Of a DNA stretch of 62,500 bases, positions 34,112 to 47,734 are shown piece after piece (position 1 is the first letter of the stretch; each line of letters begins with the position of its first letter). This stretch comes from Chrysomallon squamiferum (taxonomy: Eukaryota; Mollusca; Gastropoda; Neomphalida; Peltospiridae), in contig CM022670.1 of assembly GCA_012295275.1 (NCBI GenBank), forward strand, positions 12,487,083 through 12,549,582, read 5' to 3'. Made by a program: the position numbers and the translations under genes. The notes under the pieces were generated by a model. It was not told the DNA's origin, made no database searches, and saw only the letters and a program-made list of their open reading frames with translations.

Positions 34112-37100
34112 TCATCTTCTTTTGTAAAGACAAGGATTCAGCTGTATATCAGGATGCTGTGCTTTCTTCACATTGCCAGTTTTTACAAAGTCGAACAAGT
34201 AGAACATTTTGTTTTCTGTGTTCTAAAAAATAAAAAAATAAAAAAAAAAAAAAATAATTTTAATAAATAAATGAATGCAACAAATAGTAACAATAAAACA
34301 AACAGGAAAAAGCTGATGGTACTGATGAACAATCTTAACAACAACATAAGAAATTTATATATTAAAAAAATTGCTAAAAGTATCAATAATACTGATTATA
34401 TAATAATACTGGTTCTTTTAAAATGAGAATAAAAATGGTTATCTTTCTAAAGACCTTGTTCCAAATAATATATTTACCTTATCTGAAAACTGAAAACCCA
34501 TCATCTCCACATCACGAACAAATCTGGATTTTCTTTCAAACCTACTGGCAACTTCAGCTATTTTCAGTAAACCCCTGATTAAAACAAATAATATAAAAAA
34601 TTAGTAAACATGTTATTTATTATAGGATGGTGTGGAAATTTAATTAAAGAAACAATAATGATCATTACAAAACAAATTAATGTTATCCAATAAAATTTTA
34701 TGCAATCAATTAGAGAATAAACCGATATTTCAAATAGGTTACAAATGTACAGTAATTAATATTACAGAGAACAAATTAAACATTTTGATTGTGAATATTT
34801 GCAAATTGAAAAGTATAAGTGTATGTTGTACATTTTGAAGATTAAAGTGCATGATCCCAGTTTTGAATGTTTACCCTTTCTGAATATTTCATTCCGCAAA
34901 TTGGTTTAAACCCTTTTTTTATGAATATAATTTGCTCAATCAGACCAGTGACAGAATGAGAAAAATGGGTATAGAACCCTATACTGGGCCAATCTTCATA
35001 AAATTGGTACAAAATTTTGCCATTTTTGTTTAGTTTGGAAAATGAAGATAAAATAAATCCTGAGATGACATGATCCCAAAACATATAAAAGTTTTGAATG
35101 TTTACCCATACCTGAAAATAACACCAGTCAGCCAAGTTTTATAAAAATCTGAGACGGTCAGGTTTAAATTTCTTTTTTTTTTGGGTGATTTGACACGGAA
35201 TGACCCAAAAACATAATACAGTTACCCTTTCTTAAAAATAAGTATAATGTTGTAATCTAATTATCCTGTCTTAAGAACCAGTGTCAGACTAACCAAGTTA
35301 AATGAACAAGTATAATCTAACATAATTACCATTTAATAAGAACAAACTAAATATTCTCACTAGCTGTCCTTTCATAAAAATATAAGTAATACTTTAAACA
35401 AGTTAACCTTTCATAATAAGAAATATAATATTGTAACCTAGTTACCATTTAATAATAAGAAGTTTAATACTCATAAGAACAATGATAATACTATAATATA
35501 GTTGCCTTTCATAATAATAACTATAATAAAGTAACTAATAGCCCTGTATAATACTGTTATACAGCTGCCCTTTCATAATAACATATATTATACTTTAACC
35601 TAGTTTATCATTTATAAGAATTAGTTCAATACTGTAATGTAGTTTACCCTTTAAGTATAATATAGTAAACAGTTAACCTCCCATAAGAACAAGATTAATA
35701 AGCTACTTACCCTTTTTTAAGAACTCTGTTGGCCTCACACAGATAATCACTGAGATTTGTACCCATTAGTGAGAGACAGAATACTGCTAAATCAACACTG
35801 TTGTTAGCAAGGGGTACCTAAAATAATAATAATAAATAATAGGTTTTTTTGTTACTTTTTTTATCATGTAATGTGAAAGTGAATATAATCAGTATAACTG
35901 GAGGAGTCAGGAAAGGATGAACATTTAGAGAAAAAGATACAGTTAAGCAGCAGAAGATAAGAAACAAAATCTGTATCACTGGTGAGCTAATAATTATGAG
36001 CTATAAACTCAAAATATGTAGGATGGATTATGAATTTTCAAAATATTGCAAAGTATTTAAAAATATACTTAGTTATATTACTTACTGTATGAAATAAAAA
36101 TAAAATAAAAAATTAAAATTTATTGTCAACAGAAATATGATCTCGTTCCTGCAAGAAATCCCCCCAAAATAACAGATCCGATCCTAGAAAATCTTACATA
36201 TTAGTATTCACATTCATTAATTGAAAAATTTTGTTTGCATCCTTTGTATACCTTTGCCATATCACAAGCTGTAACATGTTTGTTGAGAGATACCAGATCA
36301 AATGAATGGACTTTATTAGGAACACTTTGAGCTAATACTGCTTCACCACAGCCAAAGTCGGCTATGACCAGATCAGGTGACCTGAAATGAGGAACAAAAT
36401 ATTTTATTAACCAGTTATAAGGAATATTCAAATCTGCAAAAATCTGTAAAAACTGAAATATAATTTTCTTCTCAAATTACTTTACATAAAAATTAGTCTC
36501 AAATCAATTTGGATATTTTTAAATATAATCATATTCAATAGAGTTGACACCCACTCAAAATAAAACCTGCACAGATTTTGTTCATACTAAATACATTTAC
36601 TTATATTATTAAAAAAGCAAATATAAATATATAGTATAGTAACTTAACTTATATATGATAAAACTTTGACAGACTGTCTCTTTGAAAGTTTCAGTTTTCA
36701 AAGTATATCAGACATGGAATTTATATAACATAGCATTTATGTAATATTTCTTACTGGTTTTGTATATCTTTGATGATAACATTAAGAGGACTGAGAGGCC
36801 ATTTGCTCACTTGAGCCTGATATCCTTCATGATAGGCTCTGAAAGCTTCTTTGTCTTTAGAAAACAGAGCAAGAGCTTCAGACCCAGTCTGTGTATATAT
36901 CTGTTCACTCAGGTAGCGGAATCGGGCTGAGCTCAAACGATCCAACATTCGTTCTCTCAGTGACATGTTTTTCTGAGTTTGCTTAACTTCACCTGACTTT
37001 GGTGAAGTTTGTTGGTTGGTTGTAATGGAGACAACTTTCTTAACTTCTTTTGTGTCACCTGACTTCTTAAATGTTTCTAAATTTGTTGAATTATTTTTAT

Positions 37101-38742
37101 CTCTTGTCTGATGTTTGGAATCTTTCAAATGAACTTTGTCAGTTTTTTTCATACTATTTTCTTTTTTCTGCTTTAATTTCATTTTGTCCTTATTTTGTTG
37201 CATTTTTCTGATATCCAAATATGTTCTCAGTTTATCCACATCAAATGACAACTTGTTTTTCCTTGTTGTTGAAGAGCTTGATGGCTTTTCACATGATTCC
37301 AAATGCTGGTTTTCATTTAACCGATTCCTACTTTGATTAAATGCATCTTCAGTATTAATTTCTTTTGCATTCATGATATTTTTATATTTTCTTTTCCCAC
37401 CACTTTTCATTATTTCTGTGTGTTCAGATGTACTTTGAGAAATTTCTTTATCAACTGATATATTACTCACATCTCTTTTGCATTTAATTTTAGACTTCTT
37501 GTCTAATTCAGAAACATTCTCCTCTATTTTCCTTTTTTTAGCTCCTTTCACATTTTGTTTCAAAAGCCTGGATGCTTTTTCTTTTGTTTCATTTGCTATT
37601 TTATTTACATTTTTTTCTGGACTAGTAACTTTATCAACATCTTTAACCAAGATCTCAGCAATAGATTTATTTTCCAATATATTTGTTTTCTCATTATCTG
37701 CAATGTCAGAACTTTTTTCTTTTTCAACTCGACCCAAATGTTTGTATTTATTTTTCTTGCAAGGTCGCTTTCTTTTCTTTGGCATATGAGATATTTCAGT
37801 GCTAACTTTTTTCACGTCATTACTTATAAACTTTTCTTTTTTCATATCTTTACTTAAATCATTTTCCTTTGAATTATCTGTTGATGGCATACAGTTCTTC
37901 TGATCCTCTGCTACAATAAAAATTCTTGAGACTCCATTGTCTTGTTCCTGACTGTCACTGATGACATTTGTGGTGTTTTCAGAAAGTGATTTTTTAGATC
38001 TTCTCTTTTTATTTTTATTTTTTATTTTTGGTTTCTCTAATGAGGTATTTGATAAAGATCTTTCATTCATGTTTTCTGTTACTGTCATTTCATCTTCGGA
38101 TGAGTTTGATTCATCTTCAGAAAATTCTTCATTCATATTTTTTTTGTTTTTCTTTCTTCTTTTTTCTTTCATTCTTTTTCTTTGCTTCTTACAAATAACA
38201 GCATCAGCATCATAAAAAGTTGATTGTTGTTTGTAACATTTATCAGCTTTGGTTTCCTGAATATGATTTCCCTTTGACACAGCCTCATTCTGAAAGAGAA
38301 AACAAAGAAAGAAAAACAAAAATGAGTACTGAATCATGACCGTCTGCTCAGATCTGTTTGTTTGCTTTAGCTTTAAGTTTACTTGGAAAGAATATATGAC
38401 TTAATTTTAATTATTCTTACTTTCCCAGTTATATAAATACACACAGTTTTAATTTTAGTTCGAGAAATGATATAGGATTATTATTTTACACCATGCCAAA
38501 CAATGCATTCTAATTTTTACTTCATGTATGTTAATGTTTTTATATATAAAATTGTAATATATTTTCAGTTAAACATATTTCATTTTTAAATTACTGATGT
38601 TTGTTTATCATTTAAGTAAATATTAAAATATGTTGTAGTGATTTACTTTTATAATTTCAGCTGATGACAAAGTACCAAACAGAGTTTTCACAAGTATGTC
38701 AGTGTGGTTATTACTGTGCCAATCATTTTCTTCAAATTCCAT
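34112..38742 (-). CDS. RRP8: Ribosomal RNA-processing protein 8 (nucleolar SAM-dependent rRNA m1A methyltransferase), complete, 6 exons, 691 aa
   Basis: Rrp8 family members methylate an adenine (m1A) in large-subunit rRNA; the human protein is also called nucleomethylin. Exons in transcript order: 38742-38647, 38289-36755, 36381-36252, 35817-35711, 34574-34478, 34222-34112; phases agree. Exon 1 starts [15 protein letters not shown]. Exon 2 (1535 bases) encodes a long Lys/Ser/Glu-rich low-complexity region with many KKRK-type basic clusters suited to nuclear/nucleolar import, then the conserved helix [20 protein letters not shown] and [16 protein letters not shown]. Exon 3 has SAM motif I ([10 protein letters not shown]) and [14 protein letters not shown]. 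Exon 4 has [16 protein letters not shown]. Exon 5 has [13 protein letters not shown], and exon 6 FYLFDF and the terminal CLYKRR. At 691 aa it is much longer than human RRP8 (456 aa); the excess is in the N-terminal tail. It shares a divergent promoter region with ILK. Confidence 0.96.
34850..35725. repeat. Degenerate ~40-bp tandem array including the RRP8 exon 4 5' splice site
   Basis: From 35215 to 35725 about twelve degenerate units can be read. On the minus strand each resembles TTCTTATNAAAGGGTAACTA followed by TTANAGTATTATACT. The first unit is the real end of exon 4 plus its donor (TTCTTAAAAAAGG then GTAAGTAG at 35710). Farther into the intron, 34850-35215, the phrase gttttgaatgtttaccc occurs twice (34860-34876, 35091-35107), each after catgatccca, and also contains the GGGTAAAC core on the minus strand, so it may be an older outlier of the same family. 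Confidence 0.7.
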
Positions 38743-39400
38743 GATCAAGTGCTTTAATTAGTCTCAATCTGGAAACAATAATAAAAGCACCTGTAAGTCT
38801 TTATTCATAACGTCTACAATTTTTACATTATTATTTATGTAATATCGTAATACAGTGTATGCAGTAATTAACTATTTTGATGATTGTTTACATTACTATT
38901 ACAGGTCAGTACATTTTTGCTATTTCCATGAATGAATGAAAAAAAATTAACGTGCTAATCAGAGCTAGCTGTTGTGAAGCATTATTTCCATCTCGGCATT
39001 TGTCTTAAATAGATTAGTTATGATCTGCAACAGTACAAGCAGTAAAAAAGTAATAATAATAGTAATACTAATAAACAAACAAATTTATTTTATATTTTAT
39101 TTGTCATCGTTTTGTATGAGAAAAATATATATTATAAAAATATAACTTGTTTAAGAAAAGAGGTGGGAAATGCGATATACTACAGTGTTATCCTTTTCTA
39201 GACATGTGGTTTTACCTTTACGAAAATAAACAAGACTAATTATCGTTTTCTCAATGGAGTTATCTCTCTTCTCATGTGTTCCATTAATCACCGCAAAGGA
39301 GAGGAAAAGATACTTCATGAACTTTAAATGCCATTGTCCATTACTACTACTATTGCTATTACAACCACCAATAACAGCAACAACAGCAACAATAACAAGG

Positions 39401-39445
<45 letters not shown>

Positions 39446-40167
39446 GTGTCGAATGAATGAAATAATTAATTAAGGAAATTATTTTTGATAATACTTCAGT
39501 AAATACTGATAAGTGTCATAATTTTATATATTTATTTAATTAAAAAAATATAATTTTATAACGTGAGATAGAAAAACGTCCTATCAGTTAGCAACAAGAG
39601 ATCATTTTTGTGCACATTACCTAGTAGTATTCATGGATGGAGAAATACATGCTACAGCGTTTATAATATGTATCCTCTATATTTTAATTTAGTCATTGAT
39701 ACTTTTGACTTTCTATCAATTTTAATAAAATAATGATAATTAGACTATCATTGTATAAAATGTTACAAAACGCGCCTCGGTACCACTTGCCAGATTTTGC
39801 AGCGTTTAATGGTAAAAGGCGGATCCGCAAATGAACTTACACTTCCGGTTTCAAAGAATGACAACAATTTGACATTTATAGTAGCGATATCTCAAAATTT
39901 AGCTTCGCTCGATAATAATGGAGAAATCGTAGTATTTTAGTACTAAACTAATTTACATTTTGTCTAGAATGCACGAACTAAAAGACTGTTATAATAAGAG
40001 ATAACATAAGATTCTAATTGCATTTGATTCGAGTCGCACCTTCACAGTCTTGTGCCTGATTCAGTGTTTGGGGCTTGCCCCAGAAACGTTGAGAGTTGGA
40101 TACTTTATTAAATTCTACTTCTAAGTAATAACTTCTTGCGTATTGTTTTTCGTTTGAAATTTTTGCA
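38743..40167. promoter_or_regulatory. Divergent RRP8-ILK promoter region
   Basis: The start codons of RRP8 (-) and ILK (+) are 1.4 kb apart and face away from each other. A GC-richer block (about 39765-39865) holds CACTTCCGGTTT at 39840-39851, which is an ETS-type site (CCGGAAGTG on the minus strand), a common element of bidirectional housekeeping promoters. An AAT tract lies at 39402-39443. The transcription starts cannot be placed, and the last part before 40168 should be the ILK 5' UTR. Confidence 0.55.
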
Positions 40168-41539
40168 ATGGATGATATATTCACACAGGTTCGGGAGGGT
40201 AACGCTTTCCATGTACGGGTGTGGTTAGACAACATAGAGAATGACCTAAATCAGGGGTGAGTAACGATAACTTCAAATTTCTATATTCAGATAAGGTGTA
40301 AGTTTCGTTATCATATCAGCCAAATGCAGTTTTAACTTTCGGATATGTCCAATAATGAAAATAAAATTATTAATATGAATATCAAAAGAACCTTAATCAA
40401 ATCTTACGTAATCAAAAGTTTGGTATAATTATTAAAATTTCATGATAGTGTTGAAGTGGGTGATCCCCCACTGGGTTTGTCTATTTTTAGTAACATTTGT
40501 TTTACTAAGGCTTGTGTTGTGATTGGCAGTGTTCCATATATGGAATTCCATCTTTTATTGGCATCCATCCAAATTAGAGAAGAACATTTGTATCAAGACA
40601 GTTTGAGCTGTTTTTAAAATATAATTTCAGTAGTACTTTGTTGTTGTTTTTAATAAAATTATAATTATGGGATATTATTATTTTAATATTGTGAGATTTT
40701 TTTTTCTGTAACAAAAATGCATCTACAAGTTATAAGAAAATTTTATTTATTTATTTATTTATTCACTTTTATTATTTCAATTTTATAATAAGACCAGTGA
40801 TAGTATAAATATCTTTCTATTAATATTACTATTATTATTATAAAAATTCTAAAGAAAGTCCTTTAGACATGGCACTGAAAATAATACTTATAAAATACCT
40901 ATAGTTTATTTTTTTTTCTTCTTGTAATACTGTATTTATTTTGTGTTACTTCCAGTGATGATCATAGGTTTAGTTTGCTTCATTGGGCTGCAAGAGAGGG
41001 TAGAGCTAATATCTGTGACATGTTGATACAGCGAGGGGCTCGAATCAATGCCACAAACATGGGAGATGACACAGCTCTGCATTTGGCAGCAGCTCATGGT
41101 CACAGAGATGTTGTTCTAATGGTTATTATTATTATTATCATCATCATCATCATCATCATCATTATTATCATTAAATTACAAAATTAAAAAGAGGAAAGAA
41201 CTACAAACAAAAACAACAACAATATCTTTAAAAATATTTTACATATCAATGATTCTCATTAATATCTGCTTTTAATACAGCTGAATTAGAGTCCTTTCAC
41301 ACCTTTTATTTAATATATATATATATATATAATTTTCTACCAATCCAGTTCAGTTAACTTGGTTTGACAGATATTTATTTGTTTTTTCATTTGTTACAGT
41401 TACTTCATAACAAAGCTAATGTAAATGCAATAAATGAACATGGAAATACACCACTGCATTATGCCTGTTTCTGGGGCTATGAGATAATAGCAGAGGTAAG
41501 TGGATATATGTTATTACTGATTGTATCTGCAGTGTTTCT

Positions 41540-41589
<50 letters not shown>

Positions 41590-42498
41590 GATTAAAAAAC
41601 AGAACAGATTTATATTCTCAAGAAATTGTACATGTATATATATATATATATATGTACAAATAGAATGGCACATTTTTATTTACATTTTTATAAATTAATT
41701 TTACAGGATTTGGTCAATAATGGTTGTCTGGTTAGCATAGCTAACAAATATGATGAATTAGCACTTGACAAAGGAAAAACTAGTCTGGCCAAGCTGTTGA
41801 AAGGTTTGTTCAAATGTGTATGAACGAGACTATGCAGATAAATAAAAGTTTGTTTCAAAGCTTCTTTATTTCAACTTTATTAAAGGTTGTTAGGTGCCAG
41901 GTATGATATTGTAAAGGTATAAAATATTTGTTTCATAGATGTTATGCACTGAAAGATTACAAGTAATTTTTATTTTTTTTTATTTGAATTTAATGAGGAG
42001 AAAAAGATACAGTATTGTTGTAATTTGTTGATTACATTTCTGACTTAAGTTAAATGCTTAAATTTTTTTTAAAATTTATACATTATGGTAAAGAAAGTCA
42101 CACTGTATGCATTACTACTATTTAATTATTTAAAAGATTAACCACATATTTATTATACATATTAATTATACACATATTAATTAATTATGTGGTAGTATTT
42201 ATTTTTCTCTGTGGTTTTATTTTAGAAAGAGCACAAAACCTTGGACAAGATCTGAGTAAAATACCTTTCAAGGACAGAAGTTGGCTTGGTTACAAAACTC
42301 GCAGTAGTAAGTGATAATGTCTGGTACTACTTTACCTGTCCTCCACCCTCTTTTCCTTCCAGTATCCAAAGTACATACACTTCTACATACACTAAAATCT
42401 TCCTTCTTATAACTTCTTATAAAAGATTGCATAACTACTATACCTGTAAAACATCCATTAATCTGTAATGGTAAACTAAAATACCTGTTGTCTTTGTT

Positions 42499-42553
<55 letters not shown>

Positions 42554-42581
42554 TGTGTGTGTGGTTCTGTAGATGGATATA

Positions 42582-42616
<35 letters not shown>

Positions 42617-45600
42617 TATTGATAAAGGATTTAAGAAATATTTCTATATGTTGTGAGGAGGCTTTCCCAAGATGCAAAGCTAATATAGGAAAAATACTTT
42701 TTAGGACATGTAAAGCAAATGTATATATGTTTCTAGCTATATATAATGCATGTTACATGTTGTTTATATTTTAGGAGATGCTCTGTTGTCTCGCCACACT
42801 GGTATAGACATGGCTCAACTGCAGCTAGTCAGTCATTTAGCGTCAACACATTCAGGAGAGGTAAGTGTCACATTTGTATGTCACAGTACTGATATACTGT
42901 GTTAAAATTATATATATATATCATTGTGCAAAACTTTAAACATTATCCTAGTGCATCATAATTGTGAATGAAAGATCATAATTTTGATAAGCATCTAACA
43001 ATATCGTTAAATAGAAATGTTTGACATTATAGAAATAACATGATTTTTCAGATATTTTATTCATATAATTCATAGAATTAATAAATATTGTATATAAGTA
43101 CGTTCTAATATTAATTATATGTTTTACATTATAGAAATAACATGATTTTTCAGATATTTTATTCATATAGCTTATCGAATTAATAAATATCGTGTATAAG
43201 TTTATTAATTTTATTTTTTATTTTTTGTTTTTTGTTTTGTTCTGTTTTAGTTTGTGAGTGTATTTTTGTGTTTATATGTGTTTATTTGTATTCCTAAAGT
43301 AATTATGTGTGTATTTAAAAGTATATAAGATTAGTTGTGATTTAAGGACATTTTTATAGCAATAACATAATCTTTAAAAACTGGTAAAGATTTGACTGAT
43401 GTATGATAATTATCTTTGACTAACAGACATGGCGGGACAGTGGCAGGGAAATGACATTGTTGCTAAGATACTCAGATTAAACGAGTGCACACTGCGTAAC
43501 TCAAGAGACTTTCAAGAAGAATTTCCTCGACTCCGGTACTTAACACTTTTAGTACAGCACTATCAGATTAACTAGAATTTTTATTTATACTGATGATGTC
43601 ATCATTAATTTATTTCATTCACATTAACCATTACTTAAAACATAATTTTGCGATCTTTAGAATGTAATTCTTTTTATTATTACTCTATTATTATTATTAT
43701 TATTATTAAGCAATTTTTTTTCTATAATGCTCAATGTAATATGTTCCTATTATTTATTGTATTTGCTGTTAATTATCTTTTTATTTTGTTTGTTTCATTT
43801 CATAAATTTATTTTATTTATTACAGAATTTTCAACCATCCGAATATATTGCCAGTTCTAGCATGCTGTAACCAGCCACCAAATCTGGTTATCATCAGTCA
43901 GTTTATGCCTTTTGGATCTCTTTTTAACACTCTGCATGGAGAATCAGGTATGTATAACATACTTCAAAACTAATATTAACATAAATGTTTCTTTTATATA
44001 AAAGATGAAAATGAAAGAGAGATTTAATATGCCTTGTCAGTCCATTATTTATGCTTAACTAAAAAAAGTAATGAATAAAACTGTGTACTTGTAGGTATTG
44101 TTGTTGACCAGAATCAGGCACTAAGATTTGCTATTGATGTAGCTCGTGGAATGGAATTTTTGCACACTCTAGAGCCGATGGTGCCCAACTTTGTTCTGAA
44201 CAGCAAACATGTAATGGTAAGGTGTAATGTATTTTGTTAAAAATATTAACTTCACTTTACAAATGGTACATAGCAGGTTAACTTTTTTTGTTTTCCTTAT
44301 TTTTGCCTTCAAATTTTTTTTTACCAGATATTCTTTTTCTATTTAGAAATTAGATAATAAATAAATAAAACAATAAAAAGGTACTAAAAAAGAATAAAAT
44401 AATTCAATAAACAGCCTTTGCCAAATAATAAGTAAAACAAAAAAAATAGGTATTTGGGACCAGTACTTGAAATTTTTCTAAACAACCCAACAAAACAGTG
44501 CCTATGGCATGTTACATTTCAAAGAATTGGTATTAAAGTATTAAACAATTATATAAACTGCGTTTTTGAATTTGATGTATAATATCAGAGGAATCTGGAT
44601 CTGTATTATTCAAATACATTTCTTTTAAATTGATTTTTAGGAATATTTTGTTTTTCATTTTTTTATTTATATTTTATTTGAAATTTTTAACTGGAATTTT
44701 CAGTTGTATATATTTTTACGAAATAAAATAACCTGTTAAGAAATGTTCTATTATACAAATGATTATTATTATTATTATTTCAGTAAAGGGTTTTTCATAT
44801 TACTAACGACTTTTATTTATTAATTAAAATGTTTATTTAATTATTTGCAAGCTTTGTTTAGCTTGTTTTCAGCATAGTTAATGAACTTTAAATTTTTAGA
44901 TTGATGAAGACCTGGCTAAAATAAATGTTGATGATCCAAGTCGATATGCCAGTGATATTGCCATTAATGGGGTAACTTCGCAATGCTCATTGTGCATTAT
45001 TCACATAATGTTTTATACATTATACCCCATGCATCTGTGTATACTAACTAGTAACTTATAAAATTAGGAAATATTAACTTTGTAGGCATTTGAGGGTTAT
45101 TTGTGTGCGAGAAGATTTGAATTTGTTATGTTTTATAATCCTTTGAAGCATGGACAAATTTTCATTGATTTTAATTTGAAGATTAGATTCCATAAAATAC
45201 AGTTATTTTTATTTATTTATTTATTTATTGTCATTTTAAAAAAAAATAATTCTCATCTTACTTAGTATTACTGTTACCATATTTTAAAAAATTATTTTTA
45301 ATTATTACTTAAAAAAAAAAATACATATATTAGAGATTTAGAAAAAACAAAAATTAACTGACTTGTGAAAACTGTTTCTAATTGATTTATGAAGAATGGT
45401 TATGTTTAGATTTGTGTGTGCGTGTTTTTGTGGGTTTCCTTTTTAATTTAAAAAATTTGTGTAGTATGAAATGATGAGAAATTGTAATAGTCTGTTTCAT
45501 GGAGATGAATAACTAAAAAAATTTGGGCGGGCGAGAGCAGAAAAAAAAAAGTGGTGAGGTGAGCAGGAAAAAATAAGATATATTATGTTGGATAACGGGA

Positions 45601-46219
45601 TTTAGTTATGTTAAATCTAGCCTTGAATGAGAGTAATAGTACCTGGTATATTAATTACATTTAAAAATGATGTATCTCTATAAATGTTAGTCAGATAAAA
45701 ACAAAACATTTTTATATTAGTATTAATTTTATTCATTTATTATTTTAATTTTCATTGTTAAAGCATTAGCATGGGAAAAAAATATAATAATTCAACCAAC
45801 TTTTTTAAAACATGCATGAAGTATGCTTTTTTTAACTGTCTGAAACAAAAGGAAAAAACAAAAAACAAAAAATAATCCCTAAATCCATTTTTGTTTTGTT
45901 TGTTGTATCTAATACTTTTTGCAGTCTGAGATGATATGTTTTAATATATCATTTTAAAATGAATTATTAACTGACCAAGCATGGTTAGTTTCCTGATTAA
46001 CTTGATAATTAATTAGTTATATTAATATAAAGGAATGATGACATGTATAATAATTAAAAGGACATTTAGATAAAGTAAATGATCAGAACATTAAAAACAT
46101 GTATCCATTACGAAAAAACGAAACAAAAAAACACAACATAAATAAATATTTTCTGAACAAAAAGTATCAGTACAGAGGGAGTCTGCTGTAGTAGTTGTGT
46201 TGTTAAGTGTTTTATTGTA

Positions 46220-46276
<57 letters not shown>

Positions 46277-47422
46277 ATTGATACATATTTACTTAAGTAA
46301 CTACTGCTTCATTATGTTATGGATGGTGTAAATATACAACATAGTATACAGTATTTTCCTGAGTTTATTTCCTTGGTCATTTGACTATGAAACAAACATA
46401 CTATATTATGGTGTGAGTTGTATGTTATACAAATAGTAAAACCTGACTCTGAGAACACTGAACACAAAATAATTTAAAATCTGAACAACTCATTATAATA
46501 ATAGATATCGTGTCAAGACATTTTATTTTATTTTTTCAATTATATAAACTCAAAGTAAGAATTATTGTCTGAATCTCTGACAATCAAGAATTAATAGTCT
46601 TGATTTTAAATCAACACTGATATTTATTGTGTTCAGTGTCCATGTTCCATGTTTTATTATTTTCTTAATATAATAGTCAACATTTGGTACTGGGGACTTT
46701 TTCTGTTGGTAAAATATCTGGCAGAATGGTGTTTTCTGTAGAATTTAGAGTTGTCTTTCTTGTGTGTGCATTATTGGTAATAAAATGAATTTTATTTCAG
46801 TTCAGAAGAAGCATAACAAAACACAATAACCATTGTGATGTTGGATTTGTATAGTGAAATATAAACCTAAATAAAAAAAAATATATAATAAAAAATTAAA
46901 TTTTTATTATTTTATTTTTTCAGTTATCTTTCTTATTATAATATTTTTACATACTTTACAACCTTAACTTTTAAAATAAATACACTTTCACATCAAATGT
47001 TTCAAATGATTTTTACTAAGCACCACTAAGAAAAATGGACCATGTTGAAGAATTCCCTAAAAAAAATAATTCATAAAAAATAACTTGAGTTTTTATCACA
47101 TTTTCTATGTATACATGTTGTTACATTAATTTTAACATGTGTTTTAGATTGATGAAGATTTGACAGCCAGAATTAACATGGCTGACTATCGATTCTCTTT
47201 TCATGAGAAAGGAAAACTCTACGATCCTGCTTGGGTTGCCCCTGAAGGTAAAAAAAAAAAAAAAAAAAATGATCACATTAGAACATATTTATAATATTTT
47301 TATCATTTACAGCTTTTGATTCATAGCTATTTGTTTTCAATGTCTGTTTGCTTAAAAACACTGCAGCAAATTGTATTACTAATTTTGTCATCTACCAGTC
47401 TGTTATAGCTTTAATATTTATA

Positions 47423-47456
<34 letters not shown>

Positions 47457-47693
47457 TGTTTCCACAGCTCTTCAACGTAAATCAGAAGACATAAACCAGA
47501 GGGCAGCAGACATGTGGAGCTTTGCCATCTTGCTGTGGGAGCTGGAAACTAGGGAGGTTCCATTTGCAGACATGTCCCCCATGCAGATTGGAATGAAGGT
47601 ACAGTAGATTTGACTGTCTTGTCTCACATCTTATGATGGTGTTAGGTTTGGACCTGTATGTTACATCCTGCACTGAGAGACATTGTTTCAGGT

Positions 47694-47734
<41 letters not shown>

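Noticed and set aside
37478-38215. Phe-rich open frames opposite RRP8 exon 2
   Set aside because: Complement of the lysine-rich coding strand (AAA/AAG read as TTT/CTT).
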